From Burkholderiaceae bacterium (GTDB lineage: Bacteria > Pseudomonadota > Gammaproteobacteria > Burkholderiales > Burkholderiaceae_E), in assembly GCA_024637155.1 (NCBI GenBank), contig JAGXFR010000033.1:1-56458 (forward strand): 56,458 nucleotides of DNA. The letters run 5' to 3'. Below, in pieces: positions 47,501 through 56,458 of this stretch. The translations under genes and the position numbers were made by a program. Numbering within the stretch: position 1 is the stretch's first letter; each line of letters starts with the position of its first letter. The notes under the pieces were generated by a model. That model saw only the letters and a list, made by a program, of their open reading frames with translations. It was not told where the DNA came from and did no database searches.

Positions 47501-47700
47501 ATGCGGCGCGTGACGTCCGACTCGACCACTTCCGGCGATGCACCCGGGTACTCGGTCTGCACCAGCACCACCGGGAACACCACATCCGGGAACTGATCGA
47601 TGGGGAGCCGGTTGTAGGAGAACAGGCCCAGCACGACGAAGGCGACCATCACCATCGTCGCGAAGACCGGATGGTTGATCGAGATGCGGGTGAACCACAT
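44548..47700 (-). CDS. RND multidrug efflux transporter (AcrB/MexB family, HAE1-like)
   Basis: 1050-aa inner-membrane proton antiporter with 12 predicted helices and two large periplasmic loops. N-terminus MWFTRISINHPVFATMVMVA is the RND start. Helix 4 carries the proton-relay Asp pair in SICVGLLIDDAIVVREN, and helix 10 the lysine in LMGLVTKNAILLVDFANKARARG. The first loop has FPVVLVQTEYPGASPEVVE. The substrate range cannot be read from sequence. Gap to the upstream MFP gene is 23 nt. The trimer should work with the MFP and TolC encoded alongside. Confidence 0.96.
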   Translation of the reverse strand: MWFTRISINHPVFATMVMVAFVVLGLFSYNRLPIDQFPDVVFPVVLVQTEYPGASPEVVESDVTRRIEEQVNTISGIYELSSRSYEGFSLVIIRFDLAVDATRATQDVREKIAAVRSAFKKEVKESLVTRINPDDNPIVSIAVRSASRNTRELTTLAEQTIKRRLENAGGVGRVTLVGGVRREIQVTLNPGEMEARRVGIDQIINALRAENQELPAGTLIGRDREQVVQIKARFKAVEDFARIIVARRGGQPVYLGQVANVLDGQEEEESAALVDGQRAISLDIVKAQGENTIAVVDRVREVSAELRRQLPPDVELIVVRDASTSIRNSVKSVERNIFEGATLTILIVFLFLSSWRSTVITGLTLPISLIGTFLVMYAMGFTINLVTLLALSICVGLLIDDAIVVRENIVRHQAMGKHHRTAAFDGTREIGLAVAATTFTIVAVFLPIGFMGGIIGRFFKQFGVTVAFAVLLSMLVSFTLDPMLSSVWRDPDAHGPRGNGPIAWVLRRFQALMLRLEGGYVALLGWGLHHRWTTVLLAFAIFAGSFPLAQKVGIEFVPQADNNELYVQFYTPVGSSLSFTEAKLRQVEAAVREFEGVAGTYGTISTGIVPSRNYATLFARLVDRSERALSVQQMRAPVRARIARIPGVTLTDLGNLDAVGSGKPIQISVQGQDATVLERLAERVQTELRAVPGVVEIDSSSKPAKPTVLLNVNRALASDLGVGVASISAALRPLLVGEAATTWRAPDDENYEVRVRLPRDERHALGDLERLSIASNQIEGDAGPRMVALRQVVSIEPGVGPTQINRKDLAREVMISANTDGVPPGTAGRMVQERLSAIELPPGYRFVTGGANRDMNESFGFAVQALVLAVIFIYMILASQFGSFVQPIAIMASLPLALIGVVTALLLWRSTLNIFSMIGFIMLMGLVTKNAILLVDFANKARARGVERAQALLQAAEIRLRPILMTTLAMVFGMLPLAIGAGEGSEQRSPLAHAVIGGVIASTLLTLLVVPVLYTLFDDLAARLRPHAQNPPTGDIEGEHPGAPPPGTGA

Positions 47701-47723
47701 GTGCGGGGCCGTCCGCTCGGGGG

Positions 47724-51691
<3,968 letters not shown>

Positions 51692-51770
51692 AGGCGCGTT
51701 CCGCCAGCGATTTTTGCGCGTTTTCGGGTCGTTTGATTGGCGCGCGGCTGATTCGGCGTGGCGTGCCGCC

Positions 51771-52313
51771 GTCAGGCCGATTCAGTCGGCGCTCGTTACC
51801 GCCTTGGTGAATCGGCCTGACCGCGTCCCGCTGCGGCGCGGGTTCGCGCGCCAGCAGTCCCTGCGTTGCCGCGTCACGATCCGCGCTCCACGCGCTCATC
51901 GGTGACGGCGAAGCGTCTCGCGGCGGGCGCCCGGCACGTGACCCGGGCGCCAAGCGCCGCGAGCCCGCCCGCCGGCGAGTACGTGGGTGTTCATGCAAGA
52001 CCCATGAGCCATCCACGCAGCCCCACGTACGATCCGCTCACCAACACCTGTACGCTGCCGCCCTGCCCAGCGCGCCGCTGGCGGACGCGCGCCCGATCGG
52101 ATAACGGGCCGATCGGGCACGCGGGAGCGCGGTGCGCCGCGCCACGGCCCGCGTGAGACCTGAGCGCGCGGACACTGGCGACCCTTGCGCTGGTTGCCGG
52201 CACGAGGGCTGTGCCTGCCGACTTGCTGAACCGCGTGCAGACACGCCTCAAAGCGTGATGTGGTCAGGCGTCCTGACAAAGCCGGTATCGAGCGGCGACT
52301 CAGGACGCCTGAC
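51771..52313 (+). repeat. Hairpin-quartet repeat element, copy C
   Basis: A 543-bp non-coding element downstream of thiC. Hairpins: 51771-51821 (14-bp GTCAGGCCGATTCA arms, inner GGCG/CGCC, loop 51792-51799), 51917-51963 (CTCGCGGCG and GGCGCCCGG stems, loop 51935-51942), 52091-52118 (GCCCGATCGG arms, loop 52101-52108) and 52263-52313 (14-bp GTCAGGCGTCCTGA arms, inner GCCG/CGGC, loop 52285-52292). Loops are GTAACGAG and GTCACGTG (minus strand), then ATAACGGG and GTATCGAG (plus strand). The two inner stems here differ from the GCGG/CCGC of other copies, yet still pair. 51692-51770 shows no gene. Confidence 0.92.
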
Positions 52314-52433
52314 GACAGCACGCCAAGACGAAAGCCCCGCACGCGAGGACAGCACGCCAAGACGAAAGCCCCGCACGCGACGACAGCACGCCACGCCGAA
52401 AGCCCCAAGAACGAGCACAGCACGCCGCGACGG
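52311..52433 (+). repeat. 34-bp tandem array beside element C
   Basis: Three full 34-bp units at 52311-52344, 52345-52378 and 52379-52412, plus a partial unit from 52413. Each begins GACGACAGCACGCC or a close variant; units 1 and 2 differ at one base, while unit 3 has diverged. The first unit overlaps the last bases of the right hairpin arm. No spacers. 52434-52474 is the leader of the next gene. Confidence 0.85.
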
Positions 52434-52474
52434 TGCGACAATGACAAGTCGCATTCGTGTCTGGAGAGTCGCCC

Positions 52475-52858
52475 GTGAACCTCGAGAAGATCGTCTTCGG
52501 CTTCTTCATCATCCTGGCGTGCACGCTGAACTTCGGCTTCGTGATCGGTGACATCGACCGGCCCGAGCTGCACCACCGCTTCGAGCTGTTCGCCGCGCTC
52601 GTGGTCACGCTGATCGCCACCGTGCTCAAGTTCGGCGATCGCACCCACATCGGCGCGACGCACCTCGCCACCAGCCTCGTGGCCACGTTTCAGCTGCTGT
52701 GGGCGGTTGGCTACTGGATGTGGCTGGTCAACATCACCGGGCAGGAGATGACCGGCACCACGATGAGCACGGTCGTCTCGCTCTCCGCCGGGGCGCTGCT
52801 CGCCAACCTGATCTCGGTGGTGCTGCTGATCGGCGAGACCTTGCGCCAGCACCGCTAG
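52475..52858 (+). CDS. Small conserved membrane protein upstream of a K+ channel
   Basis: 127-aa protein with four hydrophobic segments: FGFFIILACTLNFGFVIGD, FAALVVTLIATVLKF, ATHLATSLVATFQLLWAVGYWMW and VVSLSAGALLANLISVVLLIGE. I recall similar short proteins (possibly the DUF6394 family) next to TrkA-N channels in betaproteobacteria, but cannot confirm the family name. GTG 52475 has GGAGAG six bases upstream and starts VNLEKIVFG; GTG 52457 is an alternative. It precedes the potassium channel gene by 41 nt, so a partner or regulatory role is plausible. Confidence 0.8.
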   Translation: MNLEKIVFGFFIILACTLNFGFVIGDIDRPELHHRFELFAALVVTLIATVLKFGDRTHIGATHLATSLVATFQLLWAVGYWMWLVNITGQEMTGTTMSTVVSLSAGALLANLISVVLLIGETLRQHR

Positions 52859-52899
52859 CGGGACGCGCGTTGCCGCATTCCGCAGACCCGCGCGCCGCC

Positions 52900-54744
52900 A
52901 TGGGCGACGCTATCTTCCTCATCCTGAGGCGCCTGCGCGCGCCCCTGATCACGCTGATCTCCGCCTACGCGATCTCGGTCGCGGGCCTCGCGATGATCCC
53001 CTCGGTCGACCCGCAGGGACAGTCGTGGACGATGAACATCTTCCACGCCTTCTACGTGATCAGCTTCACCGCGACCACGATCGGCTTTGGCGAAATCCCG
53101 TATGCGTTCAACGACCTGCAACGCCTGTGGGTGACCGGCAGCATCTACCTGTCGGTCGTCGCCTGGGCCTACACGATCGGCTCGGTGTTCGCGCTCACCC
53201 AGGACCCGACGGTGCGCGAGACCTTCTACCGGGCCTGGATTTCGCTGCGCGTGCGCGGGCTCGCCGAGCCCTTCTACATCGTGTGCGGCTACGGGCAGAG
53301 CGGCAGCGCGATGTGTCTGGCGCTGGACACGATGGGCATCCGGGTCGTGGTGATCGAGACGCGACCCGAGCGCGCGGCGGGCATCACGGTGGTCGACTAC
53401 CAGCTGCCGCCGCTGGTGATCCGTGGCGACGCACGGTTGCCCGAGGTGCTGGTGGACGCCGGCGTCGAATCCCCGTTCTGCCGCGGCGTGCTGGCGCTCG
53501 CCGGCGGCGATGGACCGAACCAGTCGATCGCGATCAGCACCGCGATGCTGCGACCGGGACTGCAGGTGGTCGCGCGCGCCGTCTCGCAGGTGGCGCGCGA
53601 CAACCTCGAGTCCTTCCCGCACGTCGAGGTGGTCAACCCCTTCGAGACTTTTGCCTCCAACGTCGGGCTGGCGCTCACCGAGCCGGGCGTCCTGCAGCTC
53701 GAGGAGTGGCTGACCGGCGCACCCGGGACCGAGCGCCCCGAGTTCTTGCGCCTGCCCAAGGGGCACTGGATCGTCTGCGGCTACGGGCGCTTCGGCCACG
53801 CGCTCGGGCGAACGCTTGACGCCGCGCGCATCTCGTGGCACGCGATCGATCCGGGCGTGGCGCAGGAAAACCTGTTGGATCACAGCGTCGTGACACCCGG
53901 CTCCGCGAAGCCTCGGGCCGCGAAGAAGGGCATCGGGACCGCGGGCGTTTCCACCCCCGCCGTGCCCGAGGGGGAAGACGCGCGGGTCGTCACGGTGGAT
54001 GACGCGGACTTTGCGCTCGACGAGGCCGGGATCGAGCAGGCGGTCGGATTCGTGGCGGGAACCGACAACGACGCGGTGAACCTCGCGTTGGCGAATCGGG
54101 CGCGCAAGCGCAAGCCGGAACTCTTCGTGATCATTCGCCAGAACCACGTCGCGGACCGACTGCTGATCGAGGCCGCCGGCGCGCAGATGAAGTTCGTCCA
54201 GGCCGAGCTGATGGTCCACGAGTGCCTGCAGATTGTCACTTCGCCGCTGACCAATCGTTTCCTGACCAGGATGCGCCGCAAGGGCGCGGCGGCGGCGTCC
54301 CAGACCATGGCCGCGCTGCAGGCGGTGGTGGGCGAGCGCGTCCCGGCACTATGGGGATTCTCCTGCGACACGTCGCTGCCGGGCATGCGCCGCGCGTTCT
54401 CGGCGCGGATCGATCCGCCCTTCGCGCTGCACGACCTGCTCACCGATCCGACCGAGCGGACCCGGAAGCTGGGGCTGATGGCCCTGCTGCTGGTGCGCGA
54501 AGGCAAGACCGAACTGCTCCCGGCGCCCGACACGCTGCTCGAAAAGGGCGACGAGGTGCTCTTCGCGGGTCGGCCCGGTATCCGGCGCATCCAGATGCGC
54601 TACGCTTACGACCCGGCGGCGATCGAGTACGTGCGCACCGGCCACGATCCGCCGCGCGGCACGGTGTTCCGCTGGTTTGCGCTGCGCTCGATCCTGAAGG
54701 CGCGCGAGCGCGCGGAGCAGCACTCGGAGCAGCAGAAGGGCTAA
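52900..54744 (+). CDS. Two-RCK-domain potassium channel family protein
   Basis: 614 aa. Two membrane helices (about 12-33 and 72-91) flank a pore loop whose filter reads TTIGFGEIP (residues 59-67) rather than TVGYGD. Two TrkA-N/RCK domains follow, each with a Rossmann glycine motif: FYIVCGYGQSGSAM near 119 and HWIVCGYGRFGHALG near 285. An Ala/Lys/Pro linker of about 35 residues (about 330-365) interrupts the second RCK. TrkA-C-like tails end the protein. It may pass K+ under NAD(H) or ligand control; the altered filter makes selectivity uncertain. ATG 52900 begins the conserved part. Confidence 0.87.
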   Translation: MGDAIFLILRRLRAPLITLISAYAISVAGLAMIPSVDPQGQSWTMNIFHAFYVISFTATTIGFGEIPYAFNDLQRLWVTGSIYLSVVAWAYTIGSVFALTQDPTVRETFYRAWISLRVRGLAEPFYIVCGYGQSGSAMCLALDTMGIRVVVIETRPERAAGITVVDYQLPPLVIRGDARLPEVLVDAGVESPFCRGVLALAGGDGPNQSIAISTAMLRPGLQVVARAVSQVARDNLESFPHVEVVNPFETFASNVGLALTEPGVLQLEEWLTGAPGTERPEFLRLPKGHWIVCGYGRFGHALGRTLDAARISWHAIDPGVAQENLLDHSVVTPGSAKPRAAKKGIGTAGVSTPAVPEGEDARVVTVDDADFALDEAGIEQAVGFVAGTDNDAVNLALANRARKRKPELFVIIRQNHVADRLLIEAAGAQMKFVQAELMVHECLQIVTSPLTNRFLTRMRRKGAAAASQTMAALQAVVGERVPALWGFSCDTSLPGMRRAFSARIDPPFALHDLLTDPTERTRKLGLMALLLVREGKTELLPAPDTLLEKGDEVLFAGRPGIRRIQMRYAYDPAAIEYVRTGHDPPRGTVFRWFALRSILKARERAEQHSEQQKG

Positions 54745-54872
54745 ACGGCGCGGGACTCAGCGGTGCGCGACACGGGCCCCGTCACGTTTGCTTACAAGAC
54801 TTGCGGTTGAGTTGTGGTCATGCGAGGGCTGGCCCGTTACTGTGGAGCTGCAGTCACACAACGGAGTCCCTC

Positions 54873-55376
54873 ATGAACACCAAACGAATCGTTGCACTCC
54901 TCGCGCTCTCCGGGTCGGTGCTGGTCACCAGCTCCGCTTTTGCAGGAGATGCGGTTGTCGGCGCGCTCTTCGGCGGCGGCCTGGGCGCGATCATCGGGCA
55001 GTCGGTCGGCGGCCGCGACGGAGCGATCGTCGGCGGCGCCCTCGGCGCGGCAGTCGGCGCGAGTTCCGCGCACAACCGCTACTACGGTGAGACCGGCTAT
55101 TACGGCGGTTCCGACTATTACGGCGGATCCGGCTACTACGGGGGCTACGGCGGTGCGCCGGCCGTGGTCTATGCGCCCGCACCGCGCGTCATCTATTCGG
55201 CGCCCTCGGTGGTCTATCGCGCGCCGCCGCGGGTGGTCTACGGCGGCCCGGTGGTGGTCCAGGGGTCGCGCCACGGCGGGAACTACCGGCACTGGGACAG
55301 GTACCAGCGCGGTGACCATCGCGGCGACCGGTACGAAGGCCGCTACCCGCGTCATGAGCGGGGCGGGTACCGGTAA
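54873..55376 (+). CDS. Glycine-zipper (YMGG-like) exported protein
   Basis: 167-aa protein with a signal peptide (MNTKRIVALLALSGSVLVTSSAFAG) cleaved after about residue 24. A glycine-zipper segment follows, VVGALFGGGLGAIIGQSVGG then GAIVGGALGAAVGAS, likely inserting in a membrane. The remainder is Tyr/Gly-rich (YYGGSDYYGGSGYYGG) then Pro/Val-rich repeats (VVYAPAPRVIYSAPSVVYRAPPRVVY) and a basic Arg/His/Tyr tail. Function unknown; such proteins are often stress-induced envelope components. GGAG precedes the ATG. Upstream 54745-54872 contains no other gene. Confidence 0.85.
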   Translation: MNTKRIVALLALSGSVLVTSSAFAGDAVVGALFGGGLGAIIGQSVGGRDGAIVGGALGAAVGASSAHNRYYGETGYYGGSDYYGGSGYYGGYGGAPAVVYAPAPRVIYSAPSVVYRAPPRVVYGGPVVVQGSRHGGNYRHWDRYQRGDHRGDRYEGRYPRHERGGYR

Positions 55377-55463
55377 ACGACGGAGACACGGCAGAAGTAC
55401 CCCTGACGTCGTCTCCCCCGCGTCCGCCACGGAAGCTATGATGTGGTCTTAGCGGCGTGGCGC

Positions 55464-55506
55464 GGAGCAAGGCTCCGCCAGCAACACGGCCGCCCTCGGG
55501 CGGCCG
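55464..55506 (+). terminator. Two stacked hairpins before aroG, the second terminator-like
   Basis: CGGAGC-AAG-GCTCCG (about 55462-55476) is followed by CGGCCGCC-CTC-GGGCGGCCG (55487-55506) and then TTTCCGTTGTTG. The second has a strong stem and a moderate T-rich tail. It could end the upstream glycine-zipper transcript or attenuate aroG, whose start is 45 nt further on. Confidence 0.5.
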
Positions 55507-55550
55507 TTTCCGTTGTTGCGCACCGATCGCGTCGTTCACGAAAGCGACTG

Positions 55551-56458
55551 ATGAACACGACCATCCACGACATCCACATCGCGCAGTCCACCCCGCTGCC
55601 CGAACCCAGCCTGCTGCGCCGCGAGCTTCCCGCCGGCGAGGCGGAGGCGGTTTTCATCGCGACCGCGCGCGAACGCGCCCGCGCCATCCTGCGTGGAGAT
55701 GACGACCGCCTGCTCGTCATCGTCGGACCCTGCTCGATCCACGACCCGAAGTCGGCCCTCGAATACGCGACGCGCCTGCGCGATGTCGCGACCCGCCTGG
55801 CGAACGACCTGCTCCTCGTCATGCGGGTGTACTTCGAAAAACCGCGCACCCGCATGGGCTGGAAGGGCCTGATCTACGACCCCACCCTGGACGGCCAGGG
55901 CGACATCGGCGAGGGCTTGCGCCACGCGCGCCGCATCCTGCTCGAGTGCGCGCGACTCGGCGTGCCGGCTGCGTCCGAAATTCTCGATCTGGTGACGCCG
56001 CAGTACTACGCCGAGCTGCTCACCTGGGGCGCGATCGGGGCGCGCACGGTGGAAAGTCCGCTGCATCGCCAGATGGCCTCGGCGCTCTCGGCACCGGTGG
56101 GTTTCAAGAACGCGACCGACGGCAGCGTCAGCGTCGCCATCGACGCCATCCACGTGGCGTCGCAGCCGCACTGCTTCCCGACCATATCGCTGGAAGGCAA
56201 GGCGATGGTCATCACCACCACCGGCAACCCGGACGGACACCTGGTGCTGCGCGGCGCCAACGGCGGCCCGAACTGCGATGCGGCCAGTGTCGAACAGGCC
56301 GTCGCGGCGCTGGTCGACGCGGAACTCACGCCGCGGCTGGTGATCGACTGCAGTCACGGGAACAGCAACAAGGACCACGCGCGCCAGCCGGTGGTGGCGG
56401 CGGATATCGCGCGCCAGCTCGCCGGCGGCAGCCGCGGCGTGTGCGGTGTGATGCTGGA
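55551..56458 (+). CDS. aroG: Type I DAHP synthase (3-deoxy-7-phosphoheptulonate synthase), truncated by window
   Basis: First enzyme of aromatic amino-acid synthesis, joining PEP and erythrose 4-phosphate. 302 codons are visible; the C-terminus runs off the window. Blocks typical of class I-alpha: VIVGPCSIHDPKSALEYA, MRVYFEKPRTRMGWKGLIYDP, PAASEILDLVTPQYYAELLTWGAIGARTVESPLHR, and VIDCSHGNSNKDH with metal-binding residues. The feedback type (Phe, Tyr or Trp) cannot be fixed here. The start ATG at 55551 is the first in frame. Two hairpins lie in the leader. Confidence 0.95.
   Translation, partial: MNTTIHDIHIAQSTPLPEPSLLRRELPAGEAEAVFIATARERARAILRGDDDRLLVIVGPCSIHDPKSALEYATRLRDVATRLANDLLLVMRVYFEKPRTRMGWKGLIYDPTLDGQGDIGEGLRHARRILLECARLGVPAASEILDLVTPQYYAELLTWGAIGARTVESPLHRQMASALSAPVGFKNATDGSVSVAIDAIHVASQPHCFPTISLEGKAMVITTTGNPDGHLVLRGANGGPNCDAASVEQAVAALVDAELTPRLVIDCSHGNSNKDHARQPVVAADIARQLAGGSRGVCGVML

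Noticed and set aside
52311..52433. Possible CRISPR array
   Set aside because: The 34-bp units are directly adjacent with no unique spacers, no leader and no cas genes nearby.
55430..55447. Similarity of AGCTATGATGTGGTC to the AAAGCGTGATGTGGTC stretch at the end of elements B and C
   Set aside because: Only about a dozen bases match and no hairpin arm follows, so a remnant element cannot be supported.

Overview
This is a GC-rich chromosomal stretch from a betaproteobacterium, most likely of the Burkholderiales type. The main support is gene order: ribD-ribE-ribBX-ribH-nusB-thiL-pgpA-pncC-recA-recX-DUF2889-sucC-sucD-terC, then a type IV pilin and a PilG/PilH/PilI/PilJ/ChpA cluster, then yqgE-ruvX-pyrR-pyrB-pyrC'. 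Most genes are core housekeeping genes. I see no prophage, insertion sequence, CRISPR array, rRNA or tRNA gene.

Layout. 1-5878: an M23 peptidase (cut by the window edge) divergent from tyrS, then dtd, a YbhB-like protein, a histidine phosphatase and glyA. 5879-6636: non-coding, holding repeat element A. 6637-15143: a ThDP-dependent enzyme on the minus strand, then the riboflavin genes (the RibB protein carries a degenerate GTP cyclohydrolase II domain), nusB, thiL, pgpA and pncC. 15144-20429: recA behind a LexA-type box, recX, a DUF2889 gene, sucCD and terC. 20430-21216: repeat element B. 21217-34854: a CHASE2 adenylate cyclase overlapping a metallo-beta-lactamase phosphodiesterase, a pilin behind a sigma-54 promoter, thiE on the opposite strand, and the Pil-Chp chemosensory operon. 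In Pseudomonas the Chp system acts on pili partly through a CHASE2 cyclase (CyaB) and cAMP, so this locus places sensor, cyclase, likely phosphodiesterase and pilin next to each other. 34902-38650: yqgE, ruvX, pyrR, pyrB and a pseudo-dihydroorotase. 38647-43737: apaH, a phosphomannomutase/phosphoglucomutase, waaA and tolC. 43794-49600: pcm and a TetR-MFP-RND efflux operon, which with tolC supplies a full tripartite pump. 49766-51691: thiC. 51692-52474: repeat element C. 52475-56458: a small membrane protein, a two-RCK potassium channel, a glycine-zipper protein and a truncated DAHP synthase gene.

The least expected feature is a family of three 543-544 bp intergenic elements (6019-6561 inverted, 20505-21048, 51771-52313). 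Each contains four GC-rich hairpins. All twelve hairpins carry an 8-nt loop of the pattern R-T-M-H-C-G-D-G, while their stems differ between copies and keep their pairing. Loop orientation is always two minus followed by two plus, a head-to-head arrangement like REP/REPIN elements but larger and with elaborate stems. Outside one end of every element lies an array of about 34-bp tandem repeats. I do not recognise this family; a non-autonomous mobile element and a structured RNA are both possible.
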